Assembly: GCA_016786865.1 (NCBI GenBank) | Contig: JAEUVE010000018.1 | Location: forward strand, 250,947-314,946 | Source of the DNA: Sediminibacterium sp. | GTDB lineage: Bacteria; Bacteroidota; Bacteroidia; Chitinophagales; Chitinophagaceae | DNA length: 64,000 nucleotides | Reading direction: 5' to 3' | Shown here: piece by piece, positions 53,375 through 61,986 of the stretch | Layout: every line of letters starts with the position of its first letter | Numbering within the stretch: position 1 is the stretch's first letter | Translations under genes and position numbers: made by a program | The notes under the pieces: generated by a model | Seen by the model: the letters and a program-made list of their open reading frames with translations, nothing else | The model's database searches: none | What the model was told of the DNA's origin: nothing

Positions 53375-54298
53375 ATGATCAGTAGAAGAAATATCCGTGT
53401 TAAAGTGATGCAGTTGCTCTATATGATTGAGTCCGCGGATTCAGGTAACACATTTAAACAGCCCGTACAAAACCTCGAAAAACAGCTGGATAAAAGCCGT
53501 GAGCTCTTTATCTACCTGGTTTATTTTCTGGCAGAAGTAGCCAGATATGCCGAAACCAATGCCTTGCAGCGGGCTTCCAAAAACCTGCCCTCTGCCAGTG
53601 ACCTGAATGTGAATATTAAAATTGCCGGTAACGATTTTATCTGGGCCCTGCTGGAAAACAAGTCTTACCAGAAAGCCATCGAAAAAGACCTTCCTGAGCG
53701 GATTATCGATATGGATCTGGTGAAGAAAATCTATAATGAACTGATAGAAACCCCTGAATACAAGCAGTATATCCTGGAAGAAAATCGTGATAAAGCACGG
53801 GAGAGAGAGATCATCAAACTGATTTTTACCAGACTGATGCTGCCAAATGAAGATTTCATCAACCATATTGAAGAACATTTCAACAACTGGGACGACGATG
53901 CCGATATGATGGATCAGCTGGTGCTGTCGTATATCCAGAAACCTGCCAGCGTGCAGATGGATCAGCTCATGAGTGCCGATAAATGGGATTTTGCCAGAAA
54001 CCTGCTGATGACTGCCATTGAAAAAAAGGAATTCTGCTCTTCCCTGATCAAACCCAAGCTGAAAAACTGGGATGCCGAAAGGATTGCCCAGCTGGATATG
54101 ATCCTCATGCGCATGGGCATTTGCGAACTCCTCTATTTTGAAACCATTCCAACCAAAGTTACCATCAACGAATACATTGACCTGGCTAAAGAATACAGCA
54201 CACCGCAAAGTGGTCAGTTCGTAAATGGTATTCTGGACAGCATTCACAAAGAGCTGGCTGCAGAAGGTAAAATCAATAAAATCAGTTTTAAAAAATAA
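53375..54298 (+). CDS. nusB: NusB-family transcription antitermination protein, long form
   Basis: The 307-residue protein ends with a typical NusB domain (about 165-300): WDAERIAQLDMILMRMGICELLYFETIPTKVTINEYIDLAKEYSTPQSGQFVNGILDSI. The N-terminus ISRRNIRVKVMQLLYMIE is also NusB-like, while the middle has a helical insertion that makes it about twice the length of E. coli NusB (139), as is common in Bacteroidota. NusB with NusE binds boxA RNA in antitermination complexes on rRNA operons. The start is ATG 53375; an in-frame TTG two codons earlier is less likely. It is followed after 10 bases by the DUF1573 gene, then yajC and coaE, an order often conserved in this phylum. Confidence 0.93.
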   Translation: MISRRNIRVKVMQLLYMIESADSGNTFKQPVQNLEKQLDKSRELFIYLVYFLAEVARYAETNALQRASKNLPSASDLNVNIKIAGNDFIWALLENKSYQKAIEKDLPERIIDMDLVKKIYNELIETPEYKQYILEENRDKAREREIIKLIFTRLMLPNEDFINHIEEHFNNWDDDADMMDQLVLSYIQKPASVQMDQLMSADKWDFARNLLMTAIEKKEFCSSLIKPKLKNWDAERIAQLDMILMRMGICELLYFETIPTKVTINEYIDLAKEYSTPQSGQFVNGILDSIHKELAAEGKINKISFKK

Positions 54299-54308
54299 AC
54301 CGGTTGCC

Positions 54309-54749
54309 ATGAAAAAACTGGCTTTGCGCTTCTTGCTGATCATTGGGATAACCGCCTGCAACAATACTGCACAGGATGTGCCCGTACAGACTGTTGCGGA
54401 TACCGCAGCACTCACCATCATCAGTTATACCGATACCGTTGTAAATTTCGGTACCATCAATATGGGAGAGCAGGCACAGATTAAATTTGAATTCACCAAT
54501 ACCGGCAATCATCCGCTCTACCTTACCGAAGTAAAGCCTGGCTGCGGTTGCACCGTGGCCAATTATACCCGGGGCGCCATTGCTCCCGGAGGAAAAGGAT
54601 CCGTCATTGCCGCATTCGACAGCAACAAAGCACATCCCGGCACGGTTAGTAAAAGTATTTATGTAACCTCCAACACCAGCAATGGTGCCATACATACCCT
54701 CAGTTTTAACGGAGAAATCAGGGAACAGCCTTCTGTTCCAGCAAATTAA
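54309..54749 (+). CDS. DUF1573 lipoprotein
   Basis: The 146-residue protein has a lipoprotein-like signal (MKKLALRFLLIIGITAC, Cys17) and a DUF1573 domain: VVNFGTINMGEQAQIKFEFTNTG, the KPGCGCT motif (two Cys) and GSVIAAFDSNKAHPGTVSKSI. DUF1573 domains are immunoglobulin-like and common on Bacteroidota surfaces; function is not established. ATG 54309 starts a good signal; the earlier in-frame ATG lies inside nusB. It lies 10 bases after nusB and 36 bases before yajC, so it is cotranscribed with these genes. Confidence 0.9.
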   Translation: MKKLALRFLLIIGITACNNTAQDVPVQTVADTAALTIISYTDTVVNFGTINMGEQAQIKFEFTNTGNHPLYLTEVKPGCGCTVANYTRGAIAPGGKGSVIAAFDSNKAHPGTVSKSIYVTSNTSNGAIHTLSFNGEIREQPSVPAN

Positions 54750-54785
54750 TTCCTATTTTCGTTTTTCAATTCTAAAATAAACAAC

Positions 54786-55124
54786 ATGTTCAGTTTAGCA
54801 TCAATTCTTTTATCTGCCGATCCAAAACAGGGCGGAACCGTTCAGTTAGTGATGATGGGCGCCATCATTCTTGTTTTCTGGTTATTCATGATCCGTCCGC
54901 AAGCTAAAAAAGCAAAAGAACAAAAGAAGTTCGTAGACAATATGCAGAAAGGCGATAAGATTGTTACCATCGCTGGTATTCATGGCACAGTGAACAAAAT
55001 CAACGAAGACAATACCATTCAATTGGAAGTAAGTCCGGGCAGCTACCTGAAGATCGAAAAATCTTCTATCAGCATGGAATGGACTGCCGCTATCAATAAG
55101 GCTGCCGCTACCGACAAAAAGTAG
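54786..55124 (+). CDS. yajC: Preprotein translocase subunit YajC
   Basis: The 112-residue protein has one membrane helix (about 18-38, VQLVMMGAIILVFWLFMIRPQ) followed by the YajC cytosolic domain: KKAKEQKKFVDNMQKGDKIVTIAGIHGTV and EVSPGSYLKIEKSSI. YajC associates with SecDF and SecYEG and helps protein export. Its partner secDF is at 46301 on the other strand. It is the third gene of the nusB unit and is followed by a terminator that ends directly at the coaE start codon. Confidence 0.95.
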   Translation: MFSLASILLSADPKQGGTVQLVMMGAIILVFWLFMIRPQAKKAKEQKKFVDNMQKGDKIVTIAGIHGTVNKINEDNTIQLEVSPGSYLKIEKSSISMEWTAAINKAAATDKK

Positions 55125-55153
55125 CAGGTATCATTTAATACAGTAAATTTATT

Positions 55154-55182
55154 GCCGGTAATCCTGTATTACCGGCTTTTTT
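55154..55182 (+). terminator. Terminator hairpin ending at the coaE start codon
   Basis: GCCGGTAAT pairs perfectly with ATTACCGGC around CCTGT, followed by T6. The T run touches ATG 55183, so the hairpin is within the coaE translation initiation region. Confidence 0.75.
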
Positions 55183-55779
55183 ATGTCTATGCTTACAATA
55201 GGAATCACCGGTGGAATTGGCAGTGGAAAATCCACTGTAGCAGCTGTATTTGCACTATTGGGCATTCCGGTTCTGCAGGCCGACCAATTGGCCAAAACCA
55301 TTATGCAGGAAAACAGGGAAGTGCAGAACCGAATTATCACCGCGTTTGGTGAAGCCGCCTACATCAACGGCAGGTTGAACACGGCACATATTGCCAATAT
55401 TGTTTTCAAGGACCCCTATCAATTGTCTGTACTCAATTCCATTGTACACCCGGTAACCATTGCAGAAAGCATTGCCTGGGCAAACCGGCAGAAGACGCCA
55501 TATGTAATTAAAGAAGCTGCTTTATTTTTTGAATCTGGTTCCTCACAAGGACTCAATGGCATCATTGGGGTAAGCGCTCCGGGATCGCTTCGCATTAAGC
55601 GGGTAATGGACAGGGATGGCCTTTCGCGTCAACAGGTTCTCGATCGCATGCAGCAACAGATCAATGCCGATCTGAAAATGAAGCTTTGTGATTGGGTAAT
55701 CGTTAATGACGAACTGCAACTGATTATTCCGCAGGTACTTTTGTTGCACAAAAAATTGCTTGCACTGTCTGGCAACTAG
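55183..55779 (+). CDS. coaE: Dephospho-CoA kinase
   Basis: The 198-residue enzyme adds the 3-phosphate to dephospho-CoA in the last step of CoA biosynthesis. The P-loop GGIGSGKST is at 10-18, with QADQLAK and the LID-type RDGLSRQQVLDRM further on. Length is normal (about 195-205). The in-frame ATG at 55189 could also be the start. The gene overlaps the converging RlmK-like gene by four bases at its 3' end. Immediately upstream lies a terminator, so transcription needs either read-through from yajC or a promoter inside yajC. Confidence 0.96.
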   Translation: MSMLTIGITGGIGSGKSTVAAVFALLGIPVLQADQLAKTIMQENREVQNRIITAFGEAAYINGRLNTAHIANIVFKDPYQLSVLNSIVHPVTIAESIAWANRQKTPYVIKEAALFFESGSSQGLNGIIGVSAPGSLRIKRVMDRDGLSRQQVLDRMQQQINADLKMKLCDWVIVNDELQLIIPQVLLLHKKLLALSGN

Positions 55780-56729
55780 CTTTTGACAATCTCAAAGCAC
55801 CAGCGTTTCAATTTTCCTTCAAAGTCGAATGGGGTAGTGGCCCGGGTTATGTCTTTTACCTGTTTGGAATGAATCTGTTCCCGGTCTATCTGGAACCGCG
55901 TAAAATTGGTACTGAAAATAAGGGTGCCACCGGAACGCATTGCCGCCAATACATCATTGATCAGTTCCACATGATCCCGCTGAATGTCGAGAATATCTTT
56001 CATCCTTTTGCTGTTGCTGAAAGTGGGCGGATCCATGATGACCATGTCAAAACTGTTGGGTCGCAGGGTTTTGAGGTATTGCTTCACATCTGCATGTACA
56101 TAGTGATACTGGTCTTTGTTTTTAAAGAGATTGATGGCCATATTGTCTTCGGCCCATCCCAGGTAAGTTTTAGAAAGATCTACCGAGGTTACGGAAGCTG
56201 CCCCTCCGGCTGCAGCATACACAGAGAAGGAGCCGGTATAGCAGAACAGGTTCAACACATCTTTTCCCTTACAGCTGTTTCTGACTTTATTGCGGGTAAT
56301 TCGGTGATCCAGAAACAAACCGGTATCAAGATAATCGGTGAGGTTCACCAGAAACTTCAGTCCGTCTTCCATTACCGTAAAATATTGCTGTTCGGCAGAG
56401 AGTTTTTCGTACTGGCCCTCTCTGTGCGATTGGCGTTTGCGTTGTTTACAGTACATATTGCTCACGGGTACCTGGGTAACCGACCCGATCATGTTCATAC
56501 AGTCGGTTAACCAGGCATCATGCTGCTCCTCATCCATACCATGCCTGCGAAGGTACTCCGCGATATAGATATTGGTTTCGTACAGTTCAATACTGAATGG
56601 AAACTCTGGTAAGTCGTGGTCGTAAATTCTGTAACAGGTAATTCCCTGCCGTTTGGCCAGCTTACTCTTGTGCCTGAACACCTTGGTCAGGCGGTTAATA
56701 AACATTGCTGCTTTTACCGGATCAATCAT
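55776..56729 (-). CDS. RlmK-like SAM-dependent rRNA methyltransferase
   Basis: The 317-residue protein is a class I methyltransferase with motif I VLNLFCYTGSFSVYAAAGGA, motif II SVDLSKTYLGWAEDNM and motif IV IMDPPTFSNSKRM. The last is the N/DPPF-type motif also seen in the RlmK part of RlmKL, which makes m7G2069 in 23S rRNA. The N-terminal domain (1-110), with KLAKRQGITCYRIYDHDLP, is an RNA-binding-like region. A stand-alone RlmK equivalent is the likely role. It converges with coaE by a four-base overlap and lies nine bases downstream of the aminotransferase gene, so it is part of an aminotransferase unit. Confidence 0.87.
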   Translation of the reverse strand: MIDPVKAAMFINRLTKVFRHKSKLAKRQGITCYRIYDHDLPEFPFSIELYETNIYIAEYLRRHGMDEEQHDAWLTDCMNMIGSVTQVPVSNMYCKQRKRQSHREGQYEKLSAEQQYFTVMEDGLKFLVNLTDYLDTGLFLDHRITRNKVRNSCKGKDVLNLFCYTGSFSVYAAAGGAASVTSVDLSKTYLGWAEDNMAINLFKNKDQYHYVHADVKQYLKTLRPNSFDMVIMDPPTFSNSKRMKDILDIQRDHVELINDVLAAMRSGGTLIFSTNFTRFQIDREQIHSKQVKDITRATTPFDFEGKLKRWCFEIVKS

Positions 56730-56738
56730 TCAGTTGTA

Positions 56739-57929
56739 TTACTTCAGTAAAGCAAGGGCTGCTGCGATGCGTGTCCAGGCTCTTTCAATGTTTTCCATAC
56801 TGTTTGCAAAGGAGAATCGAACGCAGTTGGGTTCTCCGAATGCATCACCCATTACCGAAGAAACATGCGCCGTATTCAATAAATACATGCTCAGGTCCGA
56901 AGCATTCTTGATCAGATCCACTCCGTTTGTTTTGCCGTAGTAAGCACTAACATCGGGGAATACATAAAATGCACCTTCTGGTTCAAAGCATTTGAATCCG
57001 GGTATTTCCTTAACGAGCTCAAGGGTTCTTTTTCTTCTGCGGGTAAACTCTTCGGTCATTGCCTGTGAAGGTCGCAGATCGCCGGTAAGCGCTGCAATGG
57101 CCGCTTTTTGTGTAATAGAGCAGGTACCGCTGGTAAACTGTCCCTGAATTTTTTCACAGGCTTTCGCAATGGCCACACTGGATGCGGTATATCCCAAACG
57201 CCAGCCAGTCATGGCAAAGCCCTTGCTCAAACCATTGATTACCACCACGCGATCTTTGATGTCTGCAAACTGTGCAATGCTCTCGTGCTTGTTTACAAAA
57301 TTGATGTATTCATAAATTTCGTCGGAAATGATGATGATCTGCGGATATTTTCTGAAAACTGCTACCAGCGCTTCCAGCTCGGCCTTGCTGTACACAGCGC
57401 CCGATGGATTGCAGGGAGAGGAGAACATAAACACTTTGGTACGGGGAGTGATGGCCGCTTCCAGCTGCTCGGGTGTAGCCTTGAACTTGTTGTTCACTGT
57501 AGTTCTGATTTCCACCACTTTACCACGGGCAATTTTTACCAGTTCTGAATAAGTAACCCAGTAAGGAGTGGGGATGATGACTTCATCCTCCTCATCTACC
57601 AATGCAAGAATGGTATTGGCCAGGCTTTGCTTGGCACCTGTTGAAGTAACAATCTGCTCTGGTTTGTAATCCAGATCATTGTCCCTGAATAATTTGGTAC
57701 ATACTGCTTCTCTTAAATCGAGGAATCCCGGTACGGGTGTATAATGGCTCCAGTTGTCGTTAATGGCTTTGATGGCGGCATCTTTCACATGCTGTGGCGT
57801 ATCAAAATCCGGTTCACCAAGGCTCAGGTCGATTACATCAATTCCACTGGCGCGTAATTCGCGTCCCAGTTTAGCCATTTTAAGGGTTTCGGGCTCATTA
57901 AACCGGTTCAATAGAGAAGAAAGTTCCAT
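56739..57929 (-). CDS. PLP-dependent aminotransferase, aspartate type (class I)
   Basis: The 396-residue enzyme has fold-type I signatures: DLSLGEPDFDTPQHV, TSTGAKQSLANTILAL, PYWVTYSEL, SSPCNPSGAVYSKAELEAL, ISDEIYEYI, and the PLP Lys in NGLSKGFAMTGWRLGY. It ends CVRFSFANSMENIERA. It most resembles bacterial AspB/AspC-type aspartate aminotransferase (including prephenate-using members); substrate specificity cannot be settled by motifs alone. Length is normal. It is upstream of the RlmK-like gene with a nine-base gap. Confidence 0.93.
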   Translation of the reverse strand: MELSSLLNRFNEPETLKMAKLGRELRASGIDVIDLSLGEPDFDTPQHVKDAAIKAINDNWSHYTPVPGFLDLREAVCTKLFRDNDLDYKPEQIVTSTGAKQSLANTILALVDEEDEVIIPTPYWVTYSELVKIARGKVVEIRTTVNNKFKATPEQLEAAITPRTKVFMFSSPCNPSGAVYSKAELEALVAVFRKYPQIIIISDEIYEYINFVNKHESIAQFADIKDRVVVINGLSKGFAMTGWRLGYTASSVAIAKACEKIQGQFTSGTCSITQKAAIAALTGDLRPSQAMTEEFTRRRKRTLELVKEIPGFKCFEPEGAFYVFPDVSAYYGKTNGVDLIKNASDLSMYLLNTAHVSSVMGDAFGEPNCVRFSFANSMENIERAWTRIAAALALLK

Positions 57930-58004
57930 GCTGTTAGAGGATTATTTAGGTTCAAAAGAGGGCCTAAGTTCGGAAAAACATTCCTAACATGCGTAAGTAT
58001 TCTT

Positions 58005-59246
58005 TCAATATTGCATCACAAAAGACTGAAGATCCGGCAGATAACGGCGTTTTCTTTGTAATTCATAGCGATGTACCGCTCTGCCAAGTTCCTTCAGAAA
58101 AGGATAGCCCAGGGTTTCGTAATCGTACCGATCGTCGTTGTAAATGCCATCGCTGTTGCAGGATATGGTGGCGCTGAGCAGGAATTCTACTTTGTTTTCG
58201 ATGTCCATCACATAGGCTACATCTACCAGAAACCCATATGCGCCGCCAATCTTATTGAAAATGCGGATCTGTGTTTCTGCTTTTTTCCCGGCTCCGTAAA
58301 AGAGGGCCTTGTTGTCTGCAGTGATCGTTGTACCGGTATCGTATTTGGGAAAATCCAATTCTTCCGGATAGGCGCCCATCCACTTACGGATGAATTTGTA
58401 GTCGGCTTCCTTCAATTGGAACCGCTTCTTTTTTGGGGTAGCTTCCGGGAACATCACTGCCTGCAGCATATGATGAAAATCCTGCAGATATACCCGGTTT
58501 TTCTGATTAAACGAAAACGGATTGTTTACCAGTTTCCCGTTGCTGTAATAGCCTTTGCCCAGTGATGCATCTACAGCCGGATAAACGGTTTTACTGGTTT
58601 GGGCCGGCTGGCTGTACAAAAGGTAGCCCGAAGTATCATAAAAACGAATGGCATTGGTAACCGCATTTTGTTCCGGTGTTCTGCTGATCTGCAACCGGTG
58701 ACGGATGATGGCATCCGGATATCCCTTTTCGCGCAGTTTTCGTTGTATGTATTCCTGGCCTAAAAATTCGTACAGGCGGTTGTATGCATCATTGCTGCTG
58801 ACCAGGAATATTTGCCGGATATAATTAGCAACAGTGGGTCTTCCATCGGAGGCCTGTGGTTGATTGTACACATAATCTTCATCCGGAGCAGAACTATCGG
58901 TAATCATGGTGGAATTCATATCCAGTCCCGGTATATTCAGTTCATTTAGTTTCTCCAGCGCAAGCAATGTAATCGGCATCTTTACCGTACTTGCCGGATA
59001 AAAATAAACGGAGTTATTCAGGTTGTAGCTGTATTCTTTGAATAAGGGCTTGTTATTCCTTTTGCGGTTGATTTCCGTATAAACAATCTGCACACGAAAT
59101 GAGTCCTTGTTGCGGAGAATATTTTCAAAAGCAGGATTTGCCTTCAATATAGCCTCTAACGGATTCTCTTTACCGGTATTCCAGTCCTGTGCCTGAAGCA
59201 GTTGAACCTGTAACAGCAAAACGGGTAACAAAAGGTATTTTCTCAT
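58005..59246 (-). CDS. Secreted class A beta-lactamase-like serine hydrolase
   Basis: The 413-residue protein has a signal peptide (about 1-20) and a beta-lactamase-like domain (from about 85). The active-site motif SxxK is Ser86-Thr-Val-Lys89 (PASTVKMP), and an SxN-type motif is Ser150-Ser151-Asn152 (FLVSSNDAYNR). A KTG-equivalent KIGG occurs near 335. Class A enzymes hydrolyse beta-lactams; large Bacteroidota members are often peptidases or peptidoglycan hydrolases of the same fold, so lactam resistance is not implied. I take ATG 59246; the in-frame TTG one codon earlier is less likely. A -7 element TAAGTTTG at 59251-59258 ends only four bases before the ATG. Confidence 0.82.
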   Translation of the reverse strand: MRKYLLLPVLLLQVQLLQAQDWNTGKENPLEAILKANPAFENILRNKDSFRVQIVYTEINRKRNNKPLFKEYSYNLNNSVYFYPASTVKMPITLLALEKLNELNIPGLDMNSTMITDSSAPDEDYVYNQPQASDGRPTVANYIRQIFLVSSNDAYNRLYEFLGQEYIQRKLREKGYPDAIIRHRLQISRTPEQNAVTNAIRFYDTSGYLLYSQPAQTSKTVYPAVDASLGKGYYSNGKLVNNPFSFNQKNRVYLQDFHHMLQAVMFPEATPKKKRFQLKEADYKFIRKWMGAYPEELDFPKYDTGTTITADNKALFYGAGKKAETQIRIFNKIGGAYGFLVDVAYVMDIENKVEFLLSATISCNSDGIYNDDRYDYETLGYPFLKELGRAVHRYELQRKRRYLPDLQSFVMQY

Positions 59247-59250
59247 CAAC

Positions 59251-59258
59251 CAAACTTA
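59251..59258 (-). promoter_or_regulatory. -7 element abutting the serine hydrolase start
   Basis: The minus strand reads TAAGTTTG, an exact TAnnTTTG match ending four bases before ATG 59246. If used, the mRNA would be leaderless or nearly so. Confidence 0.45.
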
Positions 59259-59284
59259 CAGAAAAATGATCAGCCGGTACGGTC

Positions 59285-59313
59285 TTTGAGATATCGATAA
59301 ACTATTAACTTTA
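59285..59313 (+). promoter_or_regulatory. Candidate promoter for sdaA
   Basis: TTTG at 59285-59288 is followed after 17 bases by TAACTTTA (59306-59313), one mismatch from TAnnTTTG, which ends four bases before the ATG at 59318. Confidence 0.45.
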
Positions 59314-59317
59314 CGAT

Positions 59318-60745
59318 ATGCCACATGAAGCCATTTCTGTATTTGATATGTTTAAAACAGGCGTAGGTCCTTCCAGTTCCCATACACTGGGGCCCTGGAG
59401 GGCTGCACTACGTTGTGTAGATACCATAAAAACCAGGAGCAGTACCGGTCAGATTGCATCCGTTACGGTTTTACTTTATGGTTCGCTGGCCAAAACAGGT
59501 AAGGGGCATGGCACCGATATTGCCGTGCTGATGGGATTGTGCGGAGAAGATCCGGTGACCATCGATGTAAACAGCATTACGCCCAAGGTCAAGGCAATCG
59601 AAACTACCCGGCAGCTCTTACTGGGTGGTGAAACATATATTCCTTTTTCCATTCAGCAACAGGTGCAGTTTCTCTACCACGATTCGCTGGCTTATCATCC
59701 CAACGGGTTGAGTTTTCTGGTAGAAACCAATACAGGTGAGCAGTGGAGCGAAACTTTTTTTTCCATCGGGGGCGGGTTTGTGGTTAAAGAAGGTGAGAAA
59801 AGCGGAGGCAAGGGAACAGTGGATCTTCCGTTTCCTGTAAACACAGCCGACGATCTGTTGCACTGGTGCAGAAAAACCGGCATGCAGATCAGCGAAGTGG
59901 TGCTGGAAAACGAAATGGTATGGCAATCGGAAGCTGCTACCAAAAAAGGAGTGCTTGATATATGGCATACCATGCGGGATTGCATATACAGAGGATGTCA
60001 TACCCGGGGGGAATTGCCCGGAGGACTGCAGGTACGCAGAAGAGCCTTCGAACTGAACAAAAAATTGCTGAAAAATACCCCTTACACCGATCAGGAAGGC
60101 TGGCTGAATGCCATCCGGAACGGGGGTGGAGGGTTTCAGTATATCCTGGACTGGGTCAGCTGTTTTGCACTTGCCGTGAACGAAGAAAACGCTTCTTTTG
60201 GAAGAGTAGTTACCGCACCCACCAACGGTGCAGCCGGCGTAATACCAGCAGTACTGCAGTACTATATTGCTTTCTGCGAAGGCGTTACCGAAGACAAAAT
60301 CATCAACTTCCTGTTAACCGCTTCTGAAATCGGCAGCATTTTTAAAAAAGGCGCTACCATCTCTGCTGCAATGGGCGGCTGCCAGGCCGAAATCGGCGTA
60401 TCTTCTGCCATGGCAGCGGCAGGGTTAACCGAATGCATGGGCGGAACCCAGCGACAAGCGCTGATGGCAGCCGAAATAGCCATGGAACATCATTTAGGAC
60501 TTACCTGTGATCCGGTTGGCGGACTGGTGCAGATCCCCTGCATTGAAAGAAATACCATGGGTGCAATCAAAGCCATCACGGCTTCGCAACTGGCGCTTCA
60601 AAGTACGCCGGACTTTGCCCTGGTAAGTCTGGACAAAGTAATTGCAACCATGTGGACAACTGCACTGGATATGAACAGCAAATACAAGGAAACTGCCGAT
60701 GGCGGACTGGCGGTACAGATTCCGTTGGGATTAAGTGAATGCTAG
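59318..60745 (+). CDS. sdaA: L-serine ammonia-lyase (L-serine dehydratase), single-chain Fe-S type
   Basis: The 475-residue enzyme deaminates L-serine to pyruvate and ammonia with a [4Fe-4S] cluster. The N-terminal half has the SdaA regulatory-type domain ([20 protein letters not shown]) and the catalytic half has [19 protein letters not shown] and [20 protein letters not shown] segments. Cysteines in [14 protein letters not shown] and PCIERNTMG are the likely cluster ligands. Length is typical for the one-chain form (about 455-480). It converges on mqnE with a four-base gap and is divergent from the serine hydrolase gene. Confidence 0.96.
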   Translation: MPHEAISVFDMFKTGVGPSSSHTLGPWRAALRCVDTIKTRSSTGQIASVTVLLYGSLAKTGKGHGTDIAVLMGLCGEDPVTIDVNSITPKVKAIETTRQLLLGGETYIPFSIQQQVQFLYHDSLAYHPNGLSFLVETNTGEQWSETFFSIGGGFVVKEGEKSGGKGTVDLPFPVNTADDLLHWCRKTGMQISEVVLENEMVWQSEAATKKGVLDIWHTMRDCIYRGCHTRGELPGGLQVRRRAFELNKKLLKNTPYTDQEGWLNAIRNGGGGFQYILDWVSCFALAVNEENASFGRVVTAPTNGAAGVIPAVLQYYIAFCEGVTEDKIINFLLTASEIGSIFKKGATISAAMGGCQAEIGVSSAMAAAGLTECMGGTQRQALMAAEIAMEHHLGLTCDPVGGLVQIPCIERNTMGAIKAITASQLALQSTPDFALVSLDKVIATMWTTALDMNSKYKETADGGLAVQIPLGLSEC

Positions 60746-60749
60746 TGCA

Positions 60750-61922
60750 TTAATTCAACTGCGGATCCAGTTCCAAAGCAGACGGATCTACGTTGGTGTA
60801 ATCCCGGATTTCGTTGTACAGGGTTCCTCTTTCGATTGGCTGGCGTTTTACCTGTTGAATTAATCTCACCAGATCTGCCGTACTCATGGAAGGATTTTGC
60901 TCTTCGCTTCCCGCCATTGAATAGATTTTAGTAGAATCATCGATGGTTCCGTCAATATCATTCACACCAAACGACAGGGTTAATTGAGCGTTTTGGCGAC
61001 CCAGCATTGGCCAGTATGCTTTAATATGTGGGAAGTTGTCCATGTAAATTCTGGACACTGCATACATTTTCATATCTTCTACAATGCTGCTCTCAGGTAC
61101 ATTGCTCATATCGTTGTCCTGGTTACGGAACTTCAATGGAATAAAGGTATTGAAGCCTCCTGTCTGATCCTGCAGGCTGCGGAGTCTTTCCATATGATCA
61201 ATGCGGTGTGCATAGGATTCAATATGCCCATAGAGCAATGTTGCATTGCTGTGCATGCCCAGTTCATGTGCTGTCTGGTGAATTTTCAACCAGCCTTCCG
61301 CATCTACTTTATCGGCACAGATTTTTTGGCGAATTTCCGGATGAAAGATTTCAGCACCTCCGCCGGGCAGAGAATCCAGACCCGCTTCATGGGCCATTTT
61401 CATTCCTTCCTCTACGCTAACGTTGGCCTTGCGGAACATATAATCCAGTTCAACGGGTGTAAATGCTTTTATATGTAAATCCGGACGATGCGCTTTGATG
61501 GTACGAAGTAATTCGAGGAAAAAGGAGAGGGTCATTTTAGGATGCACACCACCCACAATATGTACTTCGGTAACCGGTTTACCATCGTAGCTTTTTACGA
61601 TATGCATCATCTGTTCAATGCTGAGTTCCCATCCTTCCTCTCTATTGGAATACAAACGGGAATAGGAACAGAATGCGCAGGAGAACACGCATACATTGGT
61701 TGGTTCAATATGAAAATTCCGGTTAAAATAAGTTTTGTCTCCATGCATTTGTTCACGCACCCAGTTGGCCAGCGCGCCTACATAGGAAAGAGAGCCTTTC
61801 TCAAACAACTGTACACCTTCATCAAAACTGATTCTTTCTCTGGCGATTACTTTTTTTCCGATGGCTTGTAAAATAGGATCTTTTTCTGCACTCACTAAAA
61901 CTGAAATAGCTGCATTACTCAT
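60750..61922 (-). CDS. mqnE: Aminofutalosine synthase MqnE
   Basis: The 390-residue radical SAM enzyme has the cluster motif Cys78-x3-Cys82-x2-Cys85 in NVCVFSCAFCSYSR and the MqnE/MqnC family blocks GGVHPKMTLSFFLELL, AFTPVELDYMFRKANVSVEE and SLPGGGAEIFHPEIR. It joins 3-enolpyruvyl benzoate with SAM to make aminofutalosine, the second step of the futalosine pathway to menaquinone. This means the organism makes menaquinone by futalosine rather than by the MenF-A route. A -7 element TAATTTTG lies 17 bases upstream. ubiX at 249 might serve a later decarboxylase of such a pathway, but no link is shown. Confidence 0.96.
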   Translation of the reverse strand: MSNAAISVLVSAEKDPILQAIGKKVIARERISFDEGVQLFEKGSLSYVGALANWVREQMHGDKTYFNRNFHIEPTNVCVFSCAFCSYSRLYSNREEGWELSIEQMMHIVKSYDGKPVTEVHIVGGVHPKMTLSFFLELLRTIKAHRPDLHIKAFTPVELDYMFRKANVSVEEGMKMAHEAGLDSLPGGGAEIFHPEIRQKICADKVDAEGWLKIHQTAHELGMHSNATLLYGHIESYAHRIDHMERLRSLQDQTGGFNTFIPLKFRNQDNDMSNVPESSIVEDMKMYAVSRIYMDNFPHIKAYWPMLGRQNAQLTLSFGVNDIDGTIDDSTKIYSMAGSEEQNPSMSTADLVRLIQQVKRQPIERGTLYNEIRDYTNVDPSALELDPQLN

Positions 61923-61939
61923 CGTGTAGGATTTGAATG

Positions 61940-61947
61940 CAAAATTA
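61940..61947 (-). promoter_or_regulatory. -7 promoter element for mqnE
   Basis: The minus strand reads TAATTTTG, an exact TAnnTTTG match, 17 bases before the mqnE ATG. Confidence 0.55.
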
Positions 61948-61986
61948 CGAAAGAGTTGGTGAAATCACCCTAAATAATCTTGTGTT

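Noticed and set aside
58005..59246. Antibiotic resistance beta-lactamase
   Set aside because: The SxxK and SxN motifs are present, but the protein is larger than class A lactamases and the rest of the core is divergent. Resistance is not supported by sequence alone.
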